DNA of 64,000 bases from Ephemerocybe angulata (Eukaryota; Basidiomycota; Agaricomycetes; Agaricales; Psathyrellaceae), in assembly GCA_013368325.1 (NCBI GenBank), contig JAACJK010000169.1:186001-250000 (forward strand), given 5' to 3'. The position numbers and the translations under genes were made by a program. The notes under the pieces are model-generated. The model saw nothing but the letters and a program-made list of their open reading frames with translations, did not search any database and was not told the DNA's origin. Every line of letters starts with the position of its first letter. Position 1 is the stretch's first letter. Below are positions 1 to 12,021 of the stretch, piece after piece.

Positions 1-2720
1 GAAGAACAGCGTCGTCAGCGAGACTCCACTAACGGGAGCAACTTGTACCATTCACCAACGAGTATCCAGCCCGCCATATATCCCTAAAGGTATGGGTCGG
101 CGTATTTGTGGCGCGCATGGCAAGCTCACGCTTGTCGGATCTCTACGGTCCTTCAGCTACCCGACTGTGGAGCCTAGCGCAGAATGCGCGCGCGAGTACC
201 CGCCATTCGAGGAACGGGATGAAGCCCGAGGCATGGCAGCCCGCGCTGCAGCTCGTGTTGGTTCTAGTCTTTAGTCTTTAGAACTGTTGGTAGTGCAGAG
301 AGGCCAGTGCGGGATAGAGTGTCGGAGACGGGATGATGCACGCCAAGAGATGGGCCCAGAGGTCGTCTGTTAAGGCTAATGTGGATTCGCACCTCGCTGT
401 GATAGGGTGGCATGACACACACTCGGTCTCCTGGCCCCTAGAGCTGCGGTTCCCCTCCCGAGTCATAAGCCCTCGACCAGAAGTATTGCGCAGGATAATG
501 GAGATGAAGATGGCGGACCACTGGAGGTGGGGGAGGAGATTACCTACACCCCAAGACGTAGGAGGACGAACCCACGCGTTCGTGGTATATAAGCAGCGTA
601 TCCCATGGTCGCCTAGATTCACCTTTCTTGAGTTACGAGGGAAGAGGGTCTTCAGCGCTGTTTCTGGCCCGTTCGCGCGTGCTCTGCAATTCCCCCGTTC
701 ATACCTCAGGGTATTCTAGCCAAACGTCAACCGAGTATCTATACGAAAGTAAGGGGCCCCGTAAGGTCGGGTCCAGACCCCAAAACAGGCGAACGAAGCG
801 TACCAGTGATGCATCCTCCTCCCTCCCTGCGTACCGGACAGACCGGTTCCAAATCGCAATTCCTGGACCGCATGGGGTAGTAGCTGGGCGAGGGAGTGGA
901 AGAGGTGTTGGAGGTGGTTGTGAGCGAGTTGTGTGAAGAGAGAAGAATTTGATCTGGAGTACGTCTTCCCATCGCGCCTCTCAAAAGGGGCCCCGTAAGT
1001 TGGATCCAGATTCCAAAACCGAAGGAACGAGGCGTACCACCCATGCTTCCTCCTCCTCCCTCCCTCTACACCAACATTACCAGTTGAAGGTCGCCCTATT
1101 CCTGAAGCGCGTACTTTGAAGCGTCGACTTTCCCGGGAGAGGGTGGTGCTGGACAGTGTTGGAGGCGGTTGTGAGGTTCAAGCGAGGAAAACAAGGTTTG
1201 ATCGCAGGGAGAATCCAAATCCCCACGCTCACGCCCACGTGTTCTTCATCCTGAAATAGGCGCTCAAGGGTCCAGCTCGACCCTTCTTTAGTTTCAGGCC
1301 TCGCCCAGGTGTTATTATATCTATTGCGTTGAATAACTCATTTTGGCTACCACCCGATCCATCACTGTACTGAGACTTGAGTGCTCTGCCACCTCATTGA
1401 CACGCAAATGAGACCCATGACGCCAAAGCTTGGGGTGAGAATGCGCACCATCGCGGCATCATCCACATCGCCCGCTTTGCATCCACCGCTTCGACTGCAT
1501 CCCCCGCTACGAGCCCGAACCTGCCAGTTGAGTCGACCTCAGGTCGCAACGATGCAAAGTTAGGTTTACGCCCAACTCAATCAGCAATTCCTGGGCCGCG
1601 GCTGTAACTGCACGCCAGGCGCTTGGTAGGCGGCGAGGCGCCCATTAGGTGCCTCAGGTTAACAGGGGTCCATGGGGCTTCCGGATATAACTGTAGCCTT
1701 CCAACCTGTCTTGTAGAATGAGAGGCTGTTCTTAAGACACCGATTGTAATGCACGAGAGACCTCTTCTACACACGGACTCGCTGCTGTTCGTTCTGGATG
1801 CTGTACTGAACGATAGATGACCTACACTGAGATGGACGCCGGCTGGTATACGGGGCGCTCGTGTTCGTAACCAAGTCCCCTGATTCTCAATTCAACCTAC
1901 TTGCTTCTCCGTGACTACAGGGATAGCAAGCACTTCGCACAATCACCCATGTGAATCCCCGTGAGATTCCAGTGCCGAAACCAGGCTTCTCTGGAAAATC
2001 GTTCCCACAAGAATTCGAGGTACGAGCATCTGAAACATCTATGGCAGTACAAAAGATATGCGCCGACCACGAGTAACTGCATTGTAAAGATGAGGATTCT
2101 GGATCCTATTCAGACATGCCACATCTTGGCGCTAGATACGGCATGGTTTTGACAGGGATCTGCACATACTAGAGCTCTAATTAAGTTTATGATTGGCGCT
2201 CGTACTCGCGCCCCTGTGTCCCCCTCAATCAGCACGATGCAGTGAGCTTACATCCCGCCTTGGATACATCCCTCGCAAGAGTGCGAACTCAGAATCAGAA
2301 CGAACAGGTCATCAAGATGTAGTTGCTCCTGATGCTGATATCTCTTGTGCGTGTTCATTAATAGCGCGTATTCAGTGTTTGACAACGAGCCAATGTAAGT
2401 TCTGCCATGCAGCTTACGAAGGGGTATACTGTACTTCTAAGCCTGCTACGTGCAAATAAATTAAGCGTTGGGAGAAGGAACCTATGTATGTACATCAAGT
2501 ACTCTGGTCGAAACTAAGTATGTCTAAATTGCCCTGTATCAAAGCCCTAGATCAATGGAGTGGAGCGAACGGCCGCCATCAGATTCAGAAGACCACAGTA
2601 CCTAACATAAAGATCTTTATCCTGGATTAGACGCCAAGACAGTCAGATCGCCTGTCCTGGCTTTGAGATATAAGCCAACTGCCCTACCGGCCGGGGTGGC
2701 ATGCTCTAACTATACACATA
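1..2720. other. No recognisable gene
   Basis: I see no open frame here with domain character or a consistent splice structure. The stretch holds one pair of degenerate tandem repeats, described separately, and otherwise unassigned sequence. Open frames are short and low in complexity. The right end abuts the start codon of a DUF6533-like gene, so its promoter probably lies in the last few hundred bases. Confidence 0.5.
751..1210. repeat. Degenerate tandem repeat, two copies of about 235 bp
   Basis: Two successive copies begin with AAGGGGCCCCGTAAG and share, in order, a GGNTCCAGA segment, CCAAAACNG, a GAACGANGCGTACCA segment, a pyrimidine-rich TCCTCC run, and a GTGTTGGAGGNGGTTGTGAG segment. 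The second copy starts near 985. They are diverged, so the duplication is old. No function is visible. Confidence 0.6.
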
Positions 2721-4656
2721 ATGGATCTCTCAACCGAAGAACTTTCTCAAGTTACATCTGCCTTAGGGGATTCCTTGGCTCAGGAGGTTTGTCTTCAAAC
2801 CAAGAATAATCACCCAGTACTAATTCTCTGGATGGCTTGTTCAGTTTGTACAATGTAAGGCTTTGAATTTCACTCTTTCACGCATCGCTTACGCCGTATC
2901 TCACAAACCAGGCATTTTTGGGACAGTATATGTGTGTAATTATTTACGTCCATTTATTACTCCAAATTGACGTGGTTCATTCAGGTGTACCATTACTTGA
3001 CTACGGTCGCAGAAGAGGTGAGAAATTTTTGCGCGGGCCTCCCAACGTAACTCCTTCATCTGGAGCACCTTCTCCCGCAGGTTGGCGCAATATGGCCACA
3101 GAGGTGGCGAACCGGAAGAATACTATTCACTCTTACGCGATATACTCCTCTACTCGCTTTTCCGCTGGACATGCTTAGTATGTATCCTGCATACCAATAT
3201 TTACTTGGTTCCATTACTGACATGAGAGGTTATAGTCGGAAAGAAAGTGCATACAACTCTTACTCCCAATGTGCGTCGTATCGCTTTCCCAGTAACCCAG
3301 GGTCTCGATGGCGAACTGATAGAAGTCACTTTAGGCCTGTGAAGGTTTATGGATGGTCCTGTATTGTAAGCATTACTATCGTATGTGGCAACACTGCTAA
3401 TAACTCACGCTACACCCACAGATACAAGGAAGGTTACAATAATCTCCTCCGAGTGTAAGTAACACCTCATCATTTGACGCAACATATTTTGATCTATAGT
3501 CTCATTAGTGGTCCTTCTACTATGCCTTCATGCGCTCCTGGGAGCGAGGCGTATATACCTAATATCAATGTTGCTCATATACGCGGTATCACAGTCCAAT
3601 CCATGCTAATGTTTCATGCCGTTGATCATGCAATTATAGAGTCTAACCATTACGAAGGTCATCCTACTCATAACCTCTGGCTACATCACCGACGTATCTC
3701 GCGGTAAGCAATATTGGTTCTGTATGCTAGTAGTTCTACTTGGCTAAGAGTCGCATAGCGTTCCCCACCTCCTCACTGGATCAATACCTGGGCTACGCTT
3801 GCACATGGGGAGGGACTCTTTCCCCCCCCTCGATGTATACCTACAATCAGACAGCGTATATCTCATTTGCCAATGGACTCTGTAGGTGCAATATTTACTC
3901 CGTCCCGTTTTATAACTTTGACTCACACCACGGACTTCAACTCAGGCACAGCTGCGCTTGCATTTGCAGTGATTTATGTGCGTTATCGAGCGCAGACAGG
4001 ATCACTTATACAGACCATACGAAGAGATAGTGGGATATATATCCTATCTCTCATCGGTATATCCGTTCCGCACCCCACACTTGGTACTTACTCTAATCAA
4101 GGTGCTCCATAGCTGTCAGTTTCCCAAACGCAATAATTGCGGCATTCCACTTGGTGGGCCAATACTTCCCATCACGTATTAGCGTGGCTTTGCTTACGTC
4201 CCTCTCATCCCGTAGAACGAAGGATGGTCCAACATCATAATAACGTATGTCTCAACTTCTTAGAGCCTGGCTGCACCTAACAACCATCGGTATATACAGT
4301 GTGCTCTCACAGTACGTTATCTCCATTTTTTTCTGTGCGCGCGTTACGATGTCACCCCATCTCCTGCCAGTCTCCAGTGCAACTTCGTACCCATCGTCGC
4401 GTGCCGCCTTCTGCTCAATATCCGTATGCCTGAGGACCGTGCACTATTCTCAAGGGTATCGACACTTCTATTTGAACCGGGAGGAAGAATGTCCAGCCTT
4501 CAAAGTGATTCGAGTACTTCCGAGAAGCCCCACAAGAGGGCACAGTTCTTAGGCATTGGCCGAACATGCGGAATGAAGAAAGGGAAAAAAGAAGTGGAGG
4601 AAAATGCGGCGGGGTCCGATGGAGACTGTGAAACTCTGCAAGAAGAAGAAGTGTAA
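2721..4656 (+). CDS. DUF6533-type seven-helix membrane protein, multi-exon
   Basis: This is a probable integral membrane protein of the DUF6533 family, common and expanded in mushroom-forming fungi; its function is unknown. The start is ATG at 2721. Joining exons 2721-2786, 2845-2854 (10 nt), 2912-2931 (20 nt), 2985-3017 and 3081-3177 gives an unbroken frame with the family's opening signature: an IFGTVYVYHYLTTVAEE helix end, then IWPQRWRTGRILFTLTRY. Further on, KVYGWSCIVSITI (about 3340-3380), TGSLIQTIRRDSGIYILSL (about 4000-4060) and IGIYSVLSQYVISIFF (about 4285-4330) match later helices, the RRD-GIY motif being typical. A hydrophilic tail containing LLFEPGGRMSSLQSDSST ends at 4656. I could not fix every junction between about 3400 and 4430, so the middle of the model is open and a broken copy is possible. 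The micro-exons are unusual. It converges with the MDR gene on its right. Confidence 0.6.
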
Positions 4657-4935
4657 TGCAACAGATATTTCGGTGAAAATGCATCCTTTGTATAACTTAC
4701 CGCCCTTTCTGTACGTTGGACGTGAAATATGACTGTAAATGGTGTTCCAGAACCCAGGCCACGGAGCGGGGCGAACCTATCACCCCTAATGCTTTAGATG
4801 TGATTCTCGAATATACCGAGGAACCTCGTTCTTTCTGTGACATTCTTCATGTAGCAATTCAGCCTTAACTGAATTACATCGAGTGTTAGTACACAGTATA
4901 ACTCCCCTCCATCCGCCCCATAGAACGTCGCAAGA

Positions 4936-6602
4936 CTACTCATCTGCCACGATAACAACAGCTTTCCCAACATTCGTTCCTTTGAAGAGTCCAATCATCG
5001 CATCCTCTAACGACCCCAAGCCCATTGTGACATCCTCTTTGTACTTAATCTCTCCATCCGCGACGAGCTTCGGTACCGTTGTGTAGAAGTCGTCAAGATG
5101 CCCTTCGTATAAGTCCCAAACTAGGAAGCCGACCATCGTAATCGACTTTCCGACAATATTCCAGATGTTCTTGATGGGTAAGAGGAATGTTAACTTAGTA
5201 GTCAAGCGTCGGGTGCTTTTGGTATGTAGTATGTACCTTAATAATGGCGTTGGGACCGTCAGTCGCACCGTAGGCTGGCTCAGGTGGGTTAGGAGCCTTT
5301 TCAAGCGGATTTTGTATCACAACATACCCGCCATCATACCGCATTCCTATCCATAGCGAGCGACGATGAGAGTCAGGCCCCAGCAAATGTAAACTAAAAC
5401 ATACCAAGAATCGTGCCTTGCGCCGCGACGCCTGCAGAGCCGCATCAAGAGAAACGCCCCCAACATTATCCCAGAATCTACATAAGGCCAGTCAGCAACA
5501 AGACAAAGTCCTTACTAGAACCACTTACACATCAATCCCACCTTCCCTCTCCAGTATCTCGAGCGTATTCGCCGTCTTGTAGTTAAAGGCAACATCAGCC
5601 CCAAACGACTTCATCAACTCGACTTTCTCATCTGAGCCCGCACTCGCTATCACCTTGAGGCCGTCTCGTTTTGCCATCTGAATGACGAACCTTGGAGATT
5701 TTATGTGTGAAGCTTGCCTATCAGAAAAATCCGAATGCACTCACGATCCTACAGGGCCTATCGTTCACAAGCCAATTAAACCGAGGCCAACATTCGCACT
5801 TCAAGAAGACTTACCTGCTCCTGCTGTTACGAAAGCGGTCTCTCCCTGCTAAATTATCAACCTCGAGACCTTTGAGCTGAACCGCGATTGTCACCTTTTT
5901 GGCTTTGGAATACTCTTTCCACCCCATGTACGCAGTTTGCCCCGGCATACCGCAGACGCCCACATACGTACTCCATGGAATCCCGACATAATTAGGCAGA
6001 GGGACTGTACTCTCTGGAAGGGAATCGATAATGAAGTATTCTTCCAGTGCTGTATACCGCCGTTCTCATCTCGCCGTTGTTGCAGTAAACTTGACGTGAA
6101 CGGGCTTACGGAACATATTCATGAAGTGGTCCCCAGCCTTCACGGTGGGGATTTCCGACCTTAATGCAACGATCACAGCATACGCAATGATTCTGGAACG
6201 TGCATATTAGCGCCCACACAGAACTTTGAGAAAAGTAAAACGTACGGTTTCCCAATCTTATATGTCAAGTGCTATTGACCGACCCGATCAACTTCACATA
6301 TCGAAATGAAAGCAAGAGGACTCACCTCAAATGCCGACTCACTGTAAGCAGGTGACATGAGTGCAGTGAGAAGCGGATCTGCAGATACTGCGAGCAACTT
6401 GAATAGGGCGCCTCCATTGAGTGGAACGGCATCCAAGTCGATTGTCTCGGACTCATCGTAACGAAGAGTCCCAGGCACAATCCCGTCTCATTAATACACA
6501 CCTTGTCAGAATCGGGAACCAGGATACCTGCGCATTTTAAATATGCTTACCGCTAACGGGGACAGAGTTGAACAGAAGGCGTCCGTTCTTCGTTAACACC
6601 AT
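4936..6602 (-). CDS. NADPH-dependent MDR reductase (alkenal/leukotriene B4 dehydrogenase-like)
   Basis: This is a cytosolic zinc-independent medium-chain dehydrogenase/reductase that reduces activated double bonds (alkenals, enones) with NADPH. Twelve exons join in frame to 343 residues, the usual family length: 6551-6602, 6326-6486, 6246-6256, 6110-6192, 5895-6049, 5815-5845, 5745-5757, 5529-5690, 5405-5477, 5328-5346, 5237-5274 and 4936-5169. Visible family motifs in order are NGRLLFNSVP at the N-terminus, ETIDLDAVPLNGG, a GVCGMPGQTAYMGW segment, the nucleotide-binding loop VTAGAGPVGS, a Rossmann segment VIASAGSDEKV, FWDNVGG, and the C-terminal GTNVGKAVVIVADE. Three exons are only 11, 13 and 19 nt long, yet all are needed to restore the conserved residues. 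The first intron is the least certain (alternative acceptors exist). The summed length, 1,032 nt, is a multiple of three with no stop, so the gene looks intact. Confidence 0.9.
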
Positions 6603-7201
6603 CTCGAGAATACAGTTATAGGAGTTGGACCCACGGCTCGATGGTACCAATCGAACATCTGAGGCTGCAAACGCCGCTTTTATATGTTCCCTTTCGCCTC
6701 CCCTGCTGACATATCCAAACTTCCTTATTGTCCATAGAACTCACCTTTCTGTCCTCATAGTGCTTTTTATGTCGGAAATTCTCACTCCCGTTCGTCCAGG
6801 CCAGGAAATAGTGGTCGAATATTGGTAATCCACAGAGCAGCCCCACATGGCACAAGGTCCAAGGAAGATTCGGAGGAAGAAGTCGAGTCAGATGCCATTT
6901 ACTTACGCTTCCGAGGGCTGCCAAGAGTTCTAGCTACGTAGATGCGCTTCGTCGTTTGCCTCTGACTCGGACGATAAGGAAAATGGCGCACATTTATGTC
7001 CGCACTCGCGACGATAGCTTCGGAGCCAGTGATTCGTGCTTCTTAAGAGTGTCGAGATCCCTCTTACCGAAGTATTGGATTACAGGTATATCTAGAGTAG
7101 CACAGACCCAGTATACACGTTGAAAATGAACTATCTCAAGCGTCCAGCGCTGTCACTGCTCCCTCATTTCCATTCAGAACATCCTCGGAATTCGACTTCT
7201 T
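6603..7201. other. Intergenic, nothing recognised
   Basis: This is the presumed upstream region of the MDR gene. The open frames in it show no family character. Confidence 0.5.
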
Positions 7202-7708
7202 CTAATTGGTCGCAACTGTATACATCAGCCACCCTTGAAGAATGTCAAATGTCGCCTCTCCCAACGCAGTATATGGCGACCCAAGAGGCATCGGGTACCC
7301 CCACCTCGCGTGTTCGAGCTTCTCAATCAGTTGGAGGATGGCGGTAGTGAACGCCGTGAAGCCCGTGAGGAGCCAAAGGAGGGAAAGGGTCAAGGCTATG
7401 ACGATGTAGGGCTCTGGAATGAGGGGAGGATGACCGGTGTCGCCCGGAAGACCACGAGGTAGAATGCCCCTCGCCTGCGGAGTGCCGAGTAGAGGTGCTG
7501 TTTCCTCTCCGGCGGAAATGGGCTGTGAGCTCGGTCGTGAGGGTGTATCTTCACGATTCTGGTGGGCGGGGTCAGGCTTGAGTCTCTCGTAAGAGAGCCA
7601 GGAGAAGCAGAACGTAAACACCGCGAGAGGGGGAGTGACGAAGAACGTGTGCAAAGAGAAAGGGGCGGACGCCCAAGGTTCAAGCTGGCACCTGACGAAC
7701 GGTTTCAA
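7202..7708 (-). CDS. Hypothetical membrane protein, possibly missing its N-terminal exon
   Basis: An open frame of about 168 codons encodes two strongly hydrophobic segments, one near the N-terminus (FFVTPPLAVFTFCFSWL) and one near the middle (YIVIALTLSLLWLLTGFTAF). They are separated by a proline/serine-rich hydrophilic loop, and the frame ends in a short tail LQGWLMYTVATN. There is no ATG at the 5' end of the frame. A possible splice acceptor (CGTCAG) lies just inside it, so a first exon further right (towards 7.9 kb) is likely but was not identified. I do not recognise the family. The regular hydrophobic pattern and proline-rich linker argue for a real coding sequence, but it could be a fragment. 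Confidence 0.4.
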   Translation of the reverse strand: MKPFVRCQLEPWASAPFSLHTFFVTPPLAVFTFCFSWLSYERLKPDPAHQNREDTPSRPSSQPISAGEETAPLLGTPQARGILPRGLPGDTGHPPLIPEPYIVIALTLSLLWLLTGFTAFTTAILQLIEKLEHARWGYPMPLGSPYTALGEATFDILQGWLMYTVATN

Positions 7709-8122
7709 TGCGGCTTATGACGCCTCAGACTGCTATTCATAGAGCATTCTGGGAGAACACTTGTCAAAGCTGTCATTCACAATGAATGAAGCGTTGACAA
7801 CTTGTTTCGGAATTCCAAGGTAGGACGTTCTCTACCACAGTCCTCACTCGCCCACGCCGGTCAACTCCTCTCGCTCCTGATCACACCATCACTATGCTGC
7901 AGAGTGGGTCTTTCTCCGTTATTGCTTGGTCTTATCGCTTAATACATATCTACCATCAGTACTGGAGAAGTTGTGGAAGCTCCTGGTTAACCTGGTGGGA
8001 GGTGTAGTAGATGGTGAGTCGAGGCATATTGAATATCCCAGAGAGTGCGCGCTGAGCAGTTCGTATCGTATCGAGGATTGAGTAGGTTCTGGGCACGATT
8101 GGTGAAGACTATCCGCGGTGTA
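7709..8122. other. Intergenic, nothing recognised
   Basis: This region lies between the hypothetical membrane protein and the first glycoprotein paralog and probably holds promoter sequence for one or both. No repeat or motif stands out. Confidence 0.45.
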
Positions 8123-9705
8123 ATGAATGGTTAGTGTATCACTAGCTTGACTATATCGGCTGACTGGATTATTCAGCTCTGGGGAAATCGAGAGAGAAGC
8201 TTGTTCAAAAGGGCCGAGCGATACGAAGCGGTAAGCCATTGGCGACCCCGTCGTAATTATGCGTCTAAAGTACCACACCAGCTATTGGTAACTTCTGGGG
8301 ATACTGGGGTCAGCGTACGCAACTCTTCTCCTACCTACTCCTCAGGACCGTTTTCGCAGTTGGCCACCATTTGATGTGCCGACACTTTGATGGTAAACGT
8401 GTACATGGGACCGGCGCTGCCTTTGGGGGAGAAGAGGTCGATCAGACGCTCGTCAGCGCAGGAAGCAATGCACTTGCCCTCCTTGTCAAGTATTCATTTG
8501 CAGCTGCCATCGGAGTCACATATGCCCAGTGTTTTTGGAGAGTCGTCAAACCTTTCTCAAACAGAGTGGGTGTCCAGGCAGAGAGCGCAGTTGCATCCAG
8601 GTGGTCGAAGAATGAGTTGGAGGTCATCAACTCCCCCGTAGCAGCGGCTCAAGGAAACCCATTCCTACCGTCATCTTTCAAGACGTGGTTATCCTCTCCC
8701 AGCCTCGCCAGTATGTCGCTCGTGATGCTACTCCTATTCCTTATCCCCACATTCGCTCCTGGCTCCATCCGCGTTGTGACGCCCGATTTCAGCATACCGG
8801 TCCCGTGCAATATCCCCACACCAAACGTTACCCTCGTCGGTGTGGATAATCTGGACCTCACCGCCATTTTCAACAACGTCGCCTTCTCCGGCTCATATCT
8901 TCCCATTCAGAGTCCGTGCGGAGTATGCGCATATAACGTCACCTTCCTCGGCCCATCACTCAAATGTTCTCCCGACCCCAACTACGATTTCGCGCCACTC
9001 CAGCTTCACGATGGTCAGCTGCCTCTCTACGTGGGAAGGTTCAATAGGAATCCCTTTCTAATCATCACAGCCGCTATTCAGGACGGCGATCCAGCAGCCC
9101 CCAATCCTCCCCGCGCTATCCGATGTGATGCCTACTCCACGCTGTACCGCGCCCAAGTCTGGCACAACGCCACGGCGAGAGTCGATATCCTTGATGCGAC
9201 AGATGTAGAGCCACTGAGCACCGTTTCATTATCAGTCAACCAGGTGGGGCTGGCCAGTGAGATCGGGTCCCAATTTTTTGGCGAGGTCTTCTATAGCATC
9301 GACTTCAAGAGGACACTCTCGACCGTTCCCGTTGTCACACGACTCTTGCACCGGAGCCAGGACATCAATACCAAGGGAACGACATTCAATTGGGCCAATA
9401 TGGAGGAGGCGCTGCCATCGCTTATGCGGAACATGAGCATTAGCCTGCTCTCTGGCCAATATACCCCCTGGAATGGATCATATCTCGATGCGATCCCAGG
9501 AACGTGCATGTCAGCGGCGCCTGTCTATGAATATCAAGGTTGGAGGCTCTTGATGATATATGGCATTGGGTGGGCGGTAGCAGTTGGTTCACTTGCGCTT
9601 GGGTTTGTGCTCATAAGCAAGAATGGGCGGGAGAGAACTATGGACTTTTCAAAGCTGGTTTCGGGATTGGGACCTCGCACAATCCAGGAGGAGACCGAGC
9701 CTTGA
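8123..9705 (+). CDS. Membrane-anchored extracellular glycoprotein, paralog 1
   Basis: I do not know the function. Three exons (8123-8129, 8177-8230 of 54 nt, 8282-9705) join in frame to 494 residues. There is a hydrophobic stretch near the N-terminus (LLLRTVFAVGHHLMC), a second one (SYSFAAAIGV region), and a third (about MSLVMLLLFLIPTFAPG). A large loop follows with many N-glycosylation sequons and a cysteine motif SPCGVCAYNVTF, then a final helix (GWAVAVGSLALGFVLI) and a short cytoplasmic tail. This layout fits a surface protein with a luminal or extracellular domain. The next gene is a clear paralog with the same exon plan, so they form a tandem pair; a decayed third relative lies near 62.1 kb. 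The tiny first exon encodes only ATGAATG. The start was chosen because the same exon exists in both copies. Confidence 0.75.
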
Positions 9706-10254
9706 AGTGTTTAGTAAGGGCTCAAACCTTGTTTCCTTTCAAGTACCGGGTTCTGCACATCTTTGAATATACATACTGTATACACTGCGCCATATTACGC
9801 ACCTCCTTCTTACCGAGCTTCGAGACCGCAAGTCCGGAGCTCACGTCGTACACTTGGAGCAATAGGCGCCCGTCAAACCTGCCATCCAACCCTGGTCCCT
9901 ATTATCCCCTGAGGAAGTTAGTGTGACGTAGGAAGATGTGCGTACCTGACTGAGCTCCACAATCCACACCCTACATACAATAGGCCTATATTCAGACGCT
10001 GTTACTAATCTTATCTAGGCGCCCAAAGTGCTCAAGTTATCTAACCTTGATCTAACCAGTGTTAGGAAAGCAGAGCTGTACTTATCCAGTGGTGTGCGGA
10101 CACAGACAGAATTTAGTCAAGATCATTCATTCCAGCCAGAGCACTGGAGCCAAACGGCTTATATTCGGCGCGCCTGTTTCCTACTCCTCCGGGTCAGCGC
10201 TTACATAGCCTTCCTGCTCTGAGAATATTCAGCCGCTGTCACTCTATCTGAACG
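9706..10254. other. Intergenic between tandem paralogs, nothing recognised
   Basis: This 549-bp spacer probably contains the promoter of the second paralog. I see no conserved motif or repeat in it. Confidence 0.45.
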
Positions 10255-11969
10255 ATGAATGGTGAGTGGGTCATATCCATATTGAAGGCCATTCACTGAC
10301 CAAGCGTTTCCCAGCATTGACTGAGGTCTGGTCGTGTTTCGATTTAGGCGCACGAGTCCTTCGAGGGGGTGAGTTTCGATTCTCCGTAGTAATAGCGTAG
10401 CTTATCGAGATTCCACAAATTCAGCTCTGAAAAGGTGGTGGAAGCGTTTGGCTGCGCTTATGTCTGGGATGATACACGGTGCGTCGATTCATTCAGATGG
10501 ATAGATTGAATAGCCAATTCCATGTAGGCTTAACCGAAGTGTGGCGATTTTGGGGCCAACGCGTGCAGCTCCTTTCCTATCTCCTTCTCGGAACCGCTTT
10601 CGCAGTGGGTCACCACTTCATGTGCCAAAGCCTCGACGGGAAGGCGATCCGGACGAATCGATTCCACGTCTTTGGAAGGGTGCTGAGCGACCAAACGGTA
10701 GTCAGCGCAGGGAGCAACGTACTTGCTCAACTGATCAACTATTGCTTTGCAGCTACGATGGGAGTCGCATTCGTCCAGTACTTCTGGAACGTCATCGAAC
10801 CTTTTGCGTCTCATCGGGAGGACGACGACAACAGCTCGCAGGAGCCTAAAAGGTCAGATGAGGAGGGTTTAGAGGCGATCGATGCCGCTGTAGCTGCGGC
10901 CCCGGGAAATCCGTTTCTTCCATCTTCGTTCAGGACATGGTTCGTCGCTCCTGGCCTCGCAGTCATCGCCTTCATGATGCTTCTCCTGGTTCTTATCCCC
11001 ACATTCGCTCCCGGATCTCTTCGCGTCATAACTCCAGACTTCCGCGTCCCAACCTCCTGTACTATCGCGACGCCGAACCTGACCCTGGTCGACGGTCTAC
11101 TCTCCGATCCGGAGACGCTCTTTACCAACATACTCACGTCGGGGTCATACCTCCCACTAAGAAGTCCATGCGGGAGGTGTGCGTACAACGTCACCTTTCA
11201 AGCTGTATCGCTCGATTGTGCCCTTTCCCCCGACTACGATTTCACCTCATTCCAGGCAGTGCCAGAGGGCGAACTGGTGCTCTACAATGCGACATTCACT
11301 TGGGATCCTTCGTTCGTATTGACTGTTGCGTACCGAGATGGAAGTTTGGACTCCCTCTCACCTCCTCGCGCTGTCCGTTGCACCGGCTACTCCACCATGT
11401 ACCACACGCAGGTCTCACACAACACGACATCCTGGGCGCAAGTACTCAGCCAGACGGTGGGGGATCCAATCAACAATGCAACGCTGACTGACGCGACTAT
11501 ACCATACGAGCCCTTCCTCATGCTGGACAGCATCGGTTGGGTACTCACCGGCAGTGTTGTGCGCGGCAACGACAGAGCCGACGATCAGTCCCTCCCGGTT
11601 ACTCACTGGCTGGACCGGAAATATGCCATCGGGAGTGGCTTCGCGTGGCCAAGTATAGGGAGCGCCTTACCCTCCCTAGTACAGAACATGAGCCTTAGTC
11701 TGCTCTCGGGCCATTTCGCCCCCTGGAACGAGACGTACTTCGACGACATTCCAGGAACGTGCATGTCGACTCAGCCTGTCTTCGAGTACATTAAATGGAG
11801 GCTGCTGACCATCTATGGGATCGGTTGGATTGCCGCGGCGGGGTGTCTTGGAGTTGGATTCTGGTTCGTAGGGAGGAATGGGCGAGAGAGGGATATGGAC
11901 TTTTCGAATTTGGTTGACGCGTTAAACGATGAGCCACTGGCCAAGCACCACCAGGGTACTGTCCCGTAG
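10255..11969 (+). CDS. Membrane-anchored extracellular glycoprotein, paralog 2
   Basis: Four exons (10255-10261, 10315-10368, 10425-10478, 10528-11969) join in frame to 518 residues. The two small internal exons are each 54 nt, and both phases match. The protein shares with paralog 1 the segment NPFLPSSF-TW, the helix ending VLIPTFAPGS, the cysteine motif SPCGRCAYNVTF, the sequence PPRAVRC, the PW-N--Y-D-IPGTCMS block and the last helix before NGRER-MDFS. The N-terminal exons repeat an LTEVW motif (residues about 4-8 and about 40-44), which suggests an internal exon duplication. Function is unknown. Sequons and paired cysteines point to a secretory-pathway surface protein. The frame is intact, so the tandem pair appears functional. 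Confidence 0.78.
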
Positions 11970-12021
11970 CGCTAGCATTACCGACTGCTTCTACTTGGCA
12001 CCCCAACCCTTCGTCACGCTT

